Source: Vibrio mexicanus (lineage in GTDB: Bacteria > Pseudomonadota > Gammaproteobacteria > Enterobacterales > Vibrionaceae). From it: DNA of 64,000 bases. The translations under genes were made by a program, and so were the position numbers. The stretch lies in NCBI RefSeq assembly GCF_001012815.1, contig NZ_JYJP01000084.1, forward strand, positions 1 to 64,000, given 5' to 3'. Below the pieces are notes generated by a model. The model did no database searches and was not told the DNA's origin. It was given only the letters and a program-made list of their open reading frames with translations. Shown here in pieces: positions 15,625-22,885 of this stretch (position 1 is the first letter of the stretch; each line of letters opens with the position of its first letter).

Positions 15625-15927
15625 CTACGCTGCCTTTCTCGCTTTTAAAATACGAGTTTTATTATTCTTGAGGCGCTTCAACATCGCCTTAGCTCTTATG
15701 ATCTCTTCTTGTGAAATAGCATCCCTTACTAAAAATTCACAACTCTCAATTAAAAGATCGATCTGTTGGTCCATGAGCTTCAACTCACCTTCGGAACGGT
15801 CTTTATACTTACCAAATGTTCTCATTTGGGAATTCATTTGTTGAAGACTTTGTTCAAGGCTAGTAACACGAGCCTCAACACTTTTTAATCGTTTCTCAAT
15901 TTCTATTATTTGACTTTCAATTTTCAT
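15625..15927 (-). CDS. Coiled-coil protein co-transcribed with the HNH gene
   Basis: The roughly 100-residue protein is almost entirely helical. Heptads run through EIEKRLKSVEARVTSLEQSL and continue over about 60 residues, and the tail is very basic (KRLKNNKTRILKARK). No family is recognised. The start at 15927 has GGGAG upstream. The stop lies three bases from the HNH start. A coiled-coil partner next to an HNH nuclease suggests a scaffold, a sensor or an antitoxin-like inhibitor; this is inference. Confidence 0.65.
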   Translation of the reverse strand: MKIESQIIEIEKRLKSVEARVTSLEQSLQQMNSQMRTFGKYKDRSEGELKLMDQQIDLLIESCEFLVRDAISQEEIIRAKAMLKRLKNNKTRILKARKAA

Positions 15928-15993
15928 TGGCTCCCTCTCCATAGACTATGTAACGCCACATTTTAATATAGCTTAATTTTCCACCACCCCATA

Positions 15994-16010
15994 AGTACAC
16001 TCAGTGTACT
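15994..16010. promoter_or_regulatory. Palindromic operator candidate of the coiled-coil/HNH operon
   Basis: AGTACAC and GTGTACT form a perfect 7-bp inverted repeat with a three-base spacer. It lies 67-83 bases before the coiled-coil gene, next to a likely minus-strand promoter (TATATT near 15965-15972). A dimeric repressor site is the simplest reading. Confidence 0.45.
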
Positions 16011-16042
16011 GACACTCAAAATTTAAATAAAACTGAGTGCAA

Positions 16043-16069
16043 TAACCCTCGGTTATTGAAACAGAGGGT
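16043..16069 (-). terminator. Weak terminator of the second integrase
   Basis: ACCCTC and GAGGGT form a short stem just after the integrase stop, followed by TTATT on the minus strand. Confidence 0.35.
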
Positions 16070-16075
16070 CCTATA

Positions 16076-17260
16076 TTACTCACTGATCAAGTTAGAAAAG
16101 CTCTCACAAGTATTCCGTTGTCGCTCAATACTCAACTTGGCATACCGCATCGTACTGGACAGACTCTTATGGTTAAGCATCATCTGAACTGAGCGTGTAT
16201 CTGCTCCTGTTTTGTCAGCATGAGACAAGAGCAAACTCGCTACACTATGTCTTGCAGTATGCAAAACCACCTCCTCTGGTTTAGCAATTCCAGCTCTCTG
16301 CTTTATCACCTCAAACGCACCCTTTGATGTACCGATTGGCTTACCTTTCAGTCGTCCAGGAAGCAAGTAAGGATTACCTGCTTTTCTTGGAACCTCTTTC
16401 AAGATCTCAATCATCAAGTCAGTCAGGTAAACGATATGTGTCGTGCCATTCTTAGTATCAGGAATCGTTAGGGTTCTTGTTTCCCAATCAATATCGGTAT
16501 GACGGCGATAACGCATTTCAGACACACGACAACCAGTCAGAAACAGCATTGCTATCAATCCACCAGCACTTTTGTTTGGGTGCTTTCGGGCTTCTCTGAT
16601 GATTGCCTTAGTTTCCTCGATACTACAGAAACGCTGACGAATGTTGTTCTCCTTGAGTAGGCTCACACGACTAGCCACATTGGGGATATCGAGTAGACGC
16701 TCAGCTAGCCCTCCTAGCGTTTTTAACAAGGCCAAGACCCGATTACATGTAGCGGGTTTGTAGGTACCACAACGCCCCACACTGTTGCTCATGGTGATTT
16801 GTATCTGCTGTACATCAGTAGCTCTAAGCTCGTCGTATCGAATGTTAGCGATACTCTGGCAATGGCGATTAAATCGAGCAACATCGTCTTTCCATGTCTT
16901 CTTTTTCTTAGCGAGTGGTAAGAAGGTATCCCAGAAGAACTCTTTCACGGTAGGTGTGCGCTTGTACCCATCACGCTCTTCTTTTGGATCTACCCCTTCT
17001 GCAATTTTTGCCTTGTGCTGGCGAGCAATCTTTCTTGCCACACTTACATCAATATCAGGAAAGCGTCCTATCGCAATACTGCGCTTACGCCCTTCAAACG
17101 TGTAGCGCAACAGGAAGCGTTTACTGCCACTTCTGCCCGATAGCAGTTTTAAGCCAACACACTCGGTATCACTAAACTCTAACTCGGTTGTCTTGTTGCT
17201 TGAGGTATTGGCAGGCAGGGATTTAAGGTTGGCATTGGTGAACTTGAATCGTTTTTTCAT
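16076..17260 (-). CDS. P4-type tyrosine integrase (second integrase)
   Basis: The 394-residue integrase has the DUF4102-like N-terminal arm-binding domain (residues ~1-95, with KRFLLRYTFEGRKRSIAIGR), a SAM-like domain and a catalytic domain. The visible catalytic residues are Arg in TGCRVSEM, HTARHS, and His...Tyr in LNHKSLSSTMRYAKL. P4-type integrases usually lie next to the tRNA they use and are read away from it, as this one is. Here, however, 4.8 kb of cargo lies between it and the tRNA. Its upstream region is duplicated at 21609-21772, which suggests that the cargo was inserted or that two elements fused. Confidence 0.92.
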   Translation of the reverse strand: MKKRFKFTNANLKSLPANTSSNKTTELEFSDTECVGLKLLSGRSGSKRFLLRYTFEGRKRSIAIGRFPDIDVSVARKIARQHKAKIAEGVDPKEERDGYKRTPTVKEFFWDTFLPLAKKKKTWKDDVARFNRHCQSIANIRYDELRATDVQQIQITMSNSVGRCGTYKPATCNRVLALLKTLGGLAERLLDIPNVASRVSLLKENNIRQRFCSIEETKAIIREARKHPNKSAGGLIAMLFLTGCRVSEMRYRRHTDIDWETRTLTIPDTKNGTTHIVYLTDLMIEILKEVPRKAGNPYLLPGRLKGKPIGTSKGAFEVIKQRAGIAKPEEVVLHTARHSVASLLLSHADKTGADTRSVQMMLNHKSLSSTMRYAKLSIERQRNTCESFSNLISE

Positions 17261-17352
17261 AACTCCTCCAAAGTGTATGGGTTATACAGTTCAAAGGATT
17301 AATATCTGTTTGATGCTGGTTTCATCACTCTATCGGCTGAGAGTTTAAGATG

Positions 17353-17516
17353 AGTTCCCCTGTCCTCTTCATGTTCCCCTCACCGATCCCCTATTTTTTC
17401 GCCGTCCAAACCTTATTCCATATAGTGTTGCTCCTAAAACCCCTAAATTTTTCACGCATCATTGAGTTTTTTACTCACGCATACCCTCTTCCCTTTTGAC
17501 AGGAGAGAGGCAAAAA
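17353..17516. repeat. Direct repeat A upstream of the P4-type integrase
   Basis: About 164 bases align with 21609-21772 at roughly 80 percent by eye. Shared blocks include TGTCCTCTTC, TTCCCCTCACCGA, CCTAAAACCCC and CCCTCTTCCCTTTTGACAGG. It lies in the control region of the integrase and contains no gene. Confidence 0.8.
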
Positions 17517-17728
17517 CTTAGATCTTAAGGGGGATCTAACGTTATTTATCTAAAGACTTGATTGAATGCCCTCTTCTTGAGATCTGACTCAAACAACATA
17601 AATGAAAAGAATGAAACTCCTAACACCAATATACCTGCGCTTGCATAATAACTCCCATTGATATTGTATTCAGTACATCAATCACTCTTACCCGAACTTC
17701 ATACATAATCGATAGGAAGCCACAATCT
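17517..17728. other. Upstream region of the 133-aa gene
   Basis: This AT-rich stretch has no gene. A GATAGGAAG ribosome binding site for the next gene lies at its right end. Confidence 0.35.
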
Positions 17729-18130
17729 ATGAACACGTATCAAATAGCAACGAAAAATGGAGTTTTTATAGCTGTCGATATACTTAGTGATACTGCTGGG
17801 GAAGAATTGCGATCGTTTAAGGATCAAGGGTTCATTCTTCATAATGACCTAGTGACTTCTCCTGACAGTGATTCTGCAATATCAATATTCAAAGCATCAA
17901 AGCCAAACTTTATTTACAAAGTTAAAGCGTTTTCCAAATCAAAAGCAGGAAAAATGACCTACGGATTAGTATTTGGAACAATCATAATGATATTGCTAGC
18001 GTCCCTATCAGAAGGAGGTCAGTTATGGTGTAACAATAAAGTTACTGAGTTGAAGAATAATCCAACAAGTTTTAATTGGGATGAAGCTAAAGAGCTTACA
18101 AGACTTTGCTCACAATATATTAGAAAATAA
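17729..18130 (+). CDS. Unknown protein with one membrane segment, 133 aa
   Basis: Residues 1-75 form a mixed soluble domain, followed by a basic stretch and one membrane helix (GLVFGTIIMILLASLS, about residues 79-94). A short Cys-containing tail ends the protein. There is no signal peptide, so the N-terminal domain should be cytosolic. No family is recognised. The stop codon is followed within about 20 bases by an integron attC-like sequence. Together with the lone orientation of the gene, this suggests a captured gene cassette. Confidence 0.6.
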   Translation: MNTYQIATKNGVFIAVDILSDTAGEELRSFKDQGFILHNDLVTSPDSDSAISIFKASKPNFIYKVKAFSKSKAGKMTYGLVFGTIIMILLASLSEGGQLWCNNKVTELKNNPTSFNWDEAKELTRLCSQYIRK

Positions 18131-18145
18131 CTAGAAAGTAAGTAT

Positions 18146-18198
18146 CCATAACAAGCGCCTTAAGAAATTCAGCCAATGCCATTAGGCTTTGGTTAGGT
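18146..18198. repeat. Possible degenerate attC (integron recombination site)
   Basis: TAACAAGCGCCTTAAG at 18149-18164 closely resembles the opening of Vibrio attC repeats (TAACAAACGCC...). It starts 19 bases after a stop codon, as in gene cassettes. GTTAGGT at 18192-18198 fits the GTTRRRY core. The full symmetric right half is not found, so it may be degraded. Confidence 0.4.
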
Positions 18199-18336
18199 TT
18201 CATAACAGAGAGTACGCATGGTGATAAACTACAGCTTAAATGGTTACAGATTAGGCCAGCAAGTTTTACTGGCATCTAACCGAATTTTGCTTCCTGTGTA
18301 TTGCTATATTAAAAATGGGCAAGAAAGTTAAAAGCT

Positions 18337-19782
18337 CTAGTGTATTCCTATCAACTCCACTTCAAACACAAGAGTGGAGTTTGCAGGTATATCATTAGAT
18401 CTCGATTCTCCGTAAGCTAATTCAGGAGGTATTACGAAACGAAATTTTGAACCCACAGGCATCAATTGCAGACCCTCGCTCCAGCCAGGTATAACATTTC
18501 TTAACGGGAAGGTAGCAGTCTGATTTCTATCATAAGAGCTATCAAACTGAGTACCATCAATTAGACTACCTTTATAGTGCACTTCCACTGTATCAGAAAT
18601 TGTTGGCGTTCTTCCTTCAGACGGAGTAATCACTTGATATAGCAATCCTGTAAAAGACTTCCCTACATTAGCTCCTTGTTCAAAGTTATCTCGATATGAT
18701 TTACCAGCTTCTTTGTTCTGCTTTGCTATCTCTTCGAAGTGCTGTTCAGAAATACGCTTCCATACTGACGCCTTCTCTTCATTTAAATCCCACATAATCG
18801 TTCTTGCTACGGGAACCTTAGCATCAAGAGCATCCTTAATACCTGCGAAAACTACTTCATCATCCAAATTAACTCCATACTCACCCATTTCAACTATATC
18901 GTTCAACCAAGTATTGGCACTATAAGCACCATATGCAAAGGCGATGGCATCAAGGTCTGACTCAAACTCAGCTTTCGCTGCTGAAGATATTTCTTCCCTG
19001 AAGCGAGGAGCAATTTTGTCAGCAGCGTCTTCCTCCAGCAATTCATCAGAACTAATGGTAGAATTTTCAAGTTTAATTTTCAGCACATTAAAACTAGCTT
19101 CCAATGCCTCGTCGCTGATAGTGAACTCTTTATTCCAATAAGCTTCAACTGAATCCCTAAGTATATCTGAGTTGAGAGCCACTCCACTATCTAGCTTCCA
19201 CTTTCTAAGGATTTCATTTGTTGCTTCAGCGTAGCTGACACCTGCTACATAGGAATACTGGTCTTGCCAATCAGAAAAACTAACACCCTCTATCTTTGCT
19301 AACTCTTCCCATTTCGTGAGCTTTTTCTCGTAACGGCGCACAGAGTCATTTGCACGATCAATGCGTTCCTCAACTTGCATGATAAGAATTTCATAATTGG
19401 GCTCGTTCTTACTAATTCTTAACATCTCTCTTTTGATGTCAGTAATCTCATCAGAATCCTCGACAAACCGAGCCTCTGCAAGTCTCTCATTGAGTTTCGT
19501 TAACTTTATAGATTGTTTTTGGAGTTCTTTTTTTAGGCTTGGTAATTTAGCGGATTCTACCTTGACAATTTCCTCCTTTGCAGCGATATCGGCTTGAATT
19601 TCTTCTATCATCGCAACTCTGTAGTCCATTGTTTCGGATATAGGTGCAGAGGGAGAGTTATTTGAGTTTTGAATTGAAGAGCTTTTATCTGAACTATCAG
19701 CAGGCGTTGTTTCAGGTGAACAGCCGGCAGTTGACAATACCGATAACAAGGTCAGAAATATGGCACTTAACTTAGTATTCAT
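18337..19782 (-). CDS. FKBP-type peptidyl-prolyl isomerase lipoprotein
   Basis: The 481-residue protein opens with a lipoprotein signal (LSVLSTAGC, Cys at about residue 21). Then come a Ser/Thr-rich linker, a long coiled coil (about 50-150) and two FKBP_N-like dimerisation units (about 160-230 and 280-390). The second unit carries AYGAYSANTWL. A C-terminal FKBP domain shows EVHYKGSLIDGTQFDSSY, the VIPGWSEGL loop and IPPELAYGES. It should be a membrane-anchored periplasmic foldase. Start ATG 19782 follows AAGGAAC; a longer frame to 20010 lacks support. The normal core FkpA or FklB has one FKBP_N unit and no coiled coil, so this is an unusual accessory form. Confidence 0.85.
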   Translation of the reverse strand: MNTKLSAIFLTLLSVLSTAGCSPETTPADSSDKSSSIQNSNNSPSAPISETMDYRVAMIEEIQADIAAKEEIVKVESAKLPSLKKELQKQSIKLTKLNERLAEARFVEDSDEITDIKREMLRISKNEPNYEILIMQVEERIDRANDSVRRYEKKLTKWEELAKIEGVSFSDWQDQYSYVAGVSYAEATNEILRKWKLDSGVALNSDILRDSVEAYWNKEFTISDEALEASFNVLKIKLENSTISSDELLEEDAADKIAPRFREEISSAAKAEFESDLDAIAFAYGAYSANTWLNDIVEMGEYGVNLDDEVVFAGIKDALDAKVPVARTIMWDLNEEKASVWKRISEQHFEEIAKQNKEAGKSYRDNFEQGANVGKSFTGLLYQVITPSEGRTPTISDTVEVHYKGSLIDGTQFDSSYDRNQTATFPLRNVIPGWSEGLQLMPVGSKFRFVIPPELAYGESRSNDIPANSTLVFEVELIGIH

Positions 19783-19808
19783 GTTGTTCCTTAGTTCAAT
19801 TCCATTAA

Positions 19809-20369
19809 CTAGTAAAAAATGGGGAAGAGCATCGAATCGAATTTTGGTTTGAAAGTAGCACAAGTAAACATGCCTAGGATCTCTCCATTCATTCGTGATT
19901 TTGTGATTACTTGATTGAACTCCTCTAGTCCTATACCACCCTGTCGAACAAAATCTGAACGCATCCATTTGTATATAGCATTTAGCTGAAACATCGTATC
20001 CATACCACAATAGTTGGCAGTCCCTATAAAACTTGCGTATCGATACTGTCGTAATCGTAAACTTTCAACATTTTCTATGATTACATCATTTAGATTGACA
20101 ATAGTCGTATTTACTTCATCCACATTGAGTCTAGAAGCCCCTTCCAAACCATCTCTAATTCCCGATAGAACAACTTCCTTATCAAATTTCGCACCCCTCA
20201 GAACACCAATAGAATCTAGCTGTATCAAAAATTGCTTTGCGTTATCAGAACCAATCGTATATGCCCATACTTCAGGATCCTCTTTAAAAACATTGTCTGC
20301 AATAACTGAATTACTAACCGTGAAACCAAGCAAAAAACCTGCTATTACATACCCAAACTTCAAACTCAT
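19809..20369 (-). CDS. Exported stand-alone FKBP_N-like protein
   Basis: The 186-residue protein has a Sec signal peptide (hydrophobic core FGYVIAGFLLGFTV, cleavage near ADN at ~25). It is followed by AYTIGSDNAKQFLIQL...EVVLSGIRDGLEG, which matches the FKBP_N-like unit of its neighbour (AYGAYSANTWL...EVVFAGIKDALD). It lacks the catalytic FKBP domain. Two cysteines in the second half (CGMD and FTCAT) could form a disulfide in the periplasm. It lies 26 bases before the FKBP lipoprotein gene on the same strand. A heterodimer through the FKBP_N units is plausible. Confidence 0.65.
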   Translation of the reverse strand: MSLKFGYVIAGFLLGFTVSNSVIADNVFKEDPEVWAYTIGSDNAKQFLIQLDSIGVLRGAKFDKEVVLSGIRDGLEGASRLNVDEVNTTIVNLNDVIIENVESLRLRQYRYASFIGTANYCGMDTMFQLNAIYKWMRSDFVRQGGIGLEEFNQVITKSRMNGEILGMFTCATFKPKFDSMLFPIFY

Positions 20370-20441
20370 ATATAATTCCTTTATTAAATTCCTGAGTCAC
20401 TCTCTTACCTTACGAAAGAGCTAAAAGAGTTCAAGAGCGTG

Positions 20442-21227
20442 CTATCTTCGACCAATAATTAATATTTGGGCTTTCTCTAATCCCAACTTAACCGCTTGCA
20501 TCTGATTAGCAGCTTTCGATAATTCGACAGATGAGGGAAGTACAATAAAATACACTTCTGGCTGAGCGTTTATTGCCCCGCTTCTCTGTGTCTCTTTACT
20601 CCACCAATACGCATCTACATTGACGCTTAGTATCAAACTCTTCCTATCTGCAAAACCGCCAAAGAATGTTCCCAACTCATGAACGCTTCCAAAAGCTGAA
20701 CTCAATGGGGCTTCTTTAGAGCTTTTAAGGTATGTATGAAAACTGACACCGTTAGTTCTATCATCTACATTTGCCTCAATACGGTTTGAAGTAAACTGCC
20801 CTGAAACAAACGGCATTCCTTCTCTTTTATTCTCATCTAGAACAAAGCCGTTACAATCTTCGGTAGATGGTAATCGATTTCTAAAGCGGTATTCTGCGCA
20901 TATAAACTTACTGGTAACTTCGGAAACAGAAGTTATGAAGGCTTGAGAAGCAACTTTTTCTATATTATATGAAGAGCCAAAATTGTTTTCGGGGAAGAGG
21001 AATCTGCGTGCACCTATAAACTGAGAATTGAACTTAAGGTCAATAGCGTTCCCATTCTCTATCGCATAAGCAACAACGTTACGCTTGGCATTGACTGCCT
21101 CACCCGAACTGAACAACTTGGCAGTAGCAAACTTTGGGTAGTTTCCCGACTGATAAGCACTTGCAGAAAAACTCAAAAATAGTGCTACAAGGCTTGCTAC
21201 GAAATAGTAGTTAAATCCTTTAATCAT
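20442..21227 (-). CDS. Exported protein of unknown function, 261 aa
   Basis: A clear signal peptide (YYFVASLVALFLSFSASA) supports the start at 21227; the frame continues upstream to 21272 without a better start. The mature protein is beta-rich and contains a Cys pair (FICAEYR, TEDCNGF) with a likely disulfide. No catalytic motif or known family is recognised. It is the first gene of the leftward exported-protein block with the FKBP_N-like protein and FKBP lipoprotein, and may be their folding client. Confidence 0.65.
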   Translation of the reverse strand: MIKGFNYYFVASLVALFLSFSASAYQSGNYPKFATAKLFSSGEAVNAKRNVVAYAIENGNAIDLKFNSQFIGARRFLFPENNFGSSYNIEKVASQAFITSVSEVTSKFICAEYRFRNRLPSTEDCNGFVLDENKREGMPFVSGQFTSNRIEANVDDRTNGVSFHTYLKSSKEAPLSSAFGSVHELGTFFGGFADRKSLILSVNVDAYWWSKETQRSGAINAQPEVYFIVLPSSVELSKAANQMQAVKLGLEKAQILIIGRR

Positions 21228-21608
21228 TATCAATTCCAGTTCGTTAGAGAAGCACCAAGAGTACACGTTCAACTTTTAACCAGAATAAACAACCTTAAAT
21301 ATGCAAACAAGACAGTATGTTACTCACAGACCGCTTACCAATTAATATAAAAACCAATAAAAACAAAAGGTTAAAGATTTCCTTGCGAGCAGGTTCACAA
21401 AAGAACCATACAATTTATCTATTGTTCATATCAATTTCTCGCATTTTTGTGATTTATATTGCTTTCTATTTTTGATGAGTCGAAGCAACGCTTTCTTAGA
21501 TAGAAAACTAGCTTTAGGCTTTTCCAAAGACGGCACTCCAGAAGGTGAGCGTCATATTTTTCCATCGGTAAACTTAAATTAATTTCCACATCATTCCATC
21601 AAACCAAA
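21228..21608. other. Upstream spacer of the exported-protein block
   Basis: This AT-rich stretch should contain the promoter of the leftward block. The only coding candidate is a 35-codon frame at 21475-21582. Confidence 0.35.
21475..21582 (+). CDS. Possible micro-ORF or gene fragment, 35 aa
   Basis: The frame begins MSRSNAFLDRKLALGFSKDG and ends PSVNLN. The composition (FLDRKLALGFSKDGTPEGE) looks protein-like, but no ribosome binding site is evident. It ends 27 bases before direct repeat B, so it may be the tail of a gene lost when the block was assembled. Confidence 0.25.
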   Translation: MSRSNAFLDRKLALGFSKDGTPEGERHIFPSVNLN

Positions 21609-21772
21609 AGTTCCCTGTCCTCTTCCTATTCCCCTCACCGACCCCTGTTTTTTCGATCGTCCAAGGCTTATCCCGTATAGGGTTGCCCCTAAAACCCCGA
21701 AATTTTCACACCACATTGAAGTTTTTATCTCACACTTACCCTCTTCCCTTTTGACAGGGGAAGAGGGACAAA
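21609..21772. repeat. Direct repeat B near the right end of the island
   Basis: This is the partner of 17353-17516 in the same orientation, with about 80 percent identity by eye. It lies between the exported-protein block and attR. Confidence 0.8.
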
Positions 21773-22031
21773 ATCAGCGAGTTATGGAGCATGAAAGACC
21801 GTAGAAGGACAAGAAATACGACCAGAAACGGCTACTACAAGGCTTGTTGCGTATGTTGATTAAGACGGATGATGTTGGACAGAATTAGCTGACCATCTGC
21901 ACAGATTCGACACAGACAAAAGACCAGATATGAACAGGGAGTACATTGCCGAGTAGCAACAAGGAGGTAAAATGTGGGGATTTATGAGGCTGTGAATGCC
22001 AATGGCATTGAGCTAAGTGTTTGATAACTCG
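21773..22031. other. Island right-end spacer
   Basis: No gene is supported in these 260 bases. An AAGGAGG at about 21961 is not followed by a usable frame. Confidence 0.35.
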
Positions 22032-22131
22032 AGATACAACAAAGCCCCGACTTTCGTCGAGGCTTTATCGTTTAAATATGGTACCGGTGGCGGACTTGAA
22101 CCGCCACGCCCGAAGGCAACGGATTTTGAAT
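22032..22131. repeat. attR: tRNA-Leu 3' half plus terminator
   Basis: This is the right copy of the attachment repeat. Its plus-strand AAAGCCCCGAC/GTCGAGGCTTT hairpin (about 22041-22067) is the tRNA terminator, carried by the element, and the 22079-22131 part completes the functional tRNA. Confidence 0.88.
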
Positions 22132-22162
22132 CCGTCGTGTATACCAATTTCACCACACCGGC
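22079..22162 (-). tRNA. tRNA-Leu (anticodon CAA)
   Basis: The 84-base gene reads GCCGGTG at the 5' end and CACCGGTACCA at the 3' end, pairing as a 7-bp acceptor stem with a G-T first pair and an encoded CCA. The anticodon arm is ACGGA-TTCAAAA-TCCGT, giving CAA, which reads UUG. A variable arm (TTGCCTTCGGGCG) and the T arm with GGTTCAAGTCC are present. It is the integration site of the island, whose attR supplies its 3' half. Confidence 0.95.
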
Positions 22163-22352
22163 ATCTTGGGGCATTGCCCTTTGATGTTTGGCATTATACG
22201 TAAGCGGGATATTCGTGCAAGTACAAAAATCTTAAATCACAATCGTTTGGCGATAAATTCGCCATAAAAGCCTAAGCTGTGTACTGGCTCTCTTTTCACC
22301 TCTTCCTCAACACTATATCCTTGCGCCAATTATGTATGGAAATTTTCAGGTT

Positions 22353-22829
22353 ATGACGACAACTCAACCTCTACCAAACGCAGGATTAATGCGTCGCTTG
22401 GGTGCATTGTTTTACGATGCGTTGATAATTCTTGCTTTAGAAATGATGGCGGCAGGATTAATTATCGCTTTGCTACAAGCATTTGAAGCAATGAGCATAC
22501 TCAATGTTGCACCTTATATTGATATCAGTGACATGCTCAGCAAACATCCAGTTTGGAGCCCACTGTTCACCCTTTATCTCGCCGTTGTTTGGATCTACTT
22601 TTTTGTATTCTTTTGGACACGTGCTGGGCAAACCCTCGGGATGCGAGCTTGGAAACTACAGGTACGTAATCAAGAAGGTGGACGAATTACGGCTACGCAG
22701 GCACTGATTCGAATCGCGACATCTGCCTTTGGCCTAGGGAACCTCATCGTTCTGTTTGATCCAAAAAATCGAAGTTTCCAAGATATTTGGGCGAAAACCG
22801 ATGTGGTTGTGCTGCCTAAAGCAAACTAA
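22353..22829 (+). CDS. RDD family membrane protein
   Basis: The ~158-residue protein has the RDD signature: AGLMRRLGALFYDALIIL at the N-terminus with the Arg and Asp residues in the first membrane segment. A second pair of hydrophobic segments follows, then the loop TLGMRAWKLQVRN. Family members are small inner-membrane proteins, some acting in ion transport, most unknown. ATG at 22353 is preferred because CAGG precedes it; ATG at 22332 is an alternative. It converges on lptG with a shared terminator. Confidence 0.85.
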   Translation: MTTTQPLPNAGLMRRLGALFYDALIILALEMMAAGLIIALLQAFEAMSILNVAPYIDISDMLSKHPVWSPLFTLYLAVVWIYFFVFFWTRAGQTLGMRAWKLQVRNQEGGRITATQALIRIATSAFGLGNLIVLFDPKNRSFQDIWAKTDVVVLPKAN

Positions 22830-22850
22830 ACAACTCAATCTATCCCAATA

Positions 22851-22880
22851 AAAAAGGAAGGCTAATTGCCTTCCTTTTTT
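22851..22880. terminator. Bidirectional terminator between RDD gene and lptG
   Basis: AAAAAAGGAAGG and CCTTCCTTTTTT form a stem with a short loop and T-runs on both strands. Confidence 0.85.
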
Positions 22881-22885
22881 GTTCG

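Larger units (their letters stand above)
3153..22131. mobile_element. ~19 kb genomic island integrated in tRNA-Leu(CAA)
   Basis: The island is bounded by a 101-bp direct repeat made of the 3' half of tRNA-Leu plus its terminator. It carries two tyrosine integrases (6464-7600 and 16076-17260), an AlpA-like HTH, a replication ATPase with a candidate origin, a WYL regulator, an FRG-domain module, an OLD-like ATPase facing an HNH operon, and a block of exported FKBP-related proteins. Flanking genes are core Vibrio genes. Integration regenerates the tRNA: the 5' part at 22132-22162 is chromosomal and the 3' part comes from the element. I see no structural phage genes or conjugation genes, so mobility would depend on integrase and perhaps a helper. 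Confidence 0.88.

Noticed and set aside
18131..18336. A full-length functional attC site
   Set aside because: The symmetric right half is not found, so only a degenerate site is reported.
22021..22203. A 60-codon frame across attR
   Set aside because: It lies inside the tRNA-Leu gene and its terminator.
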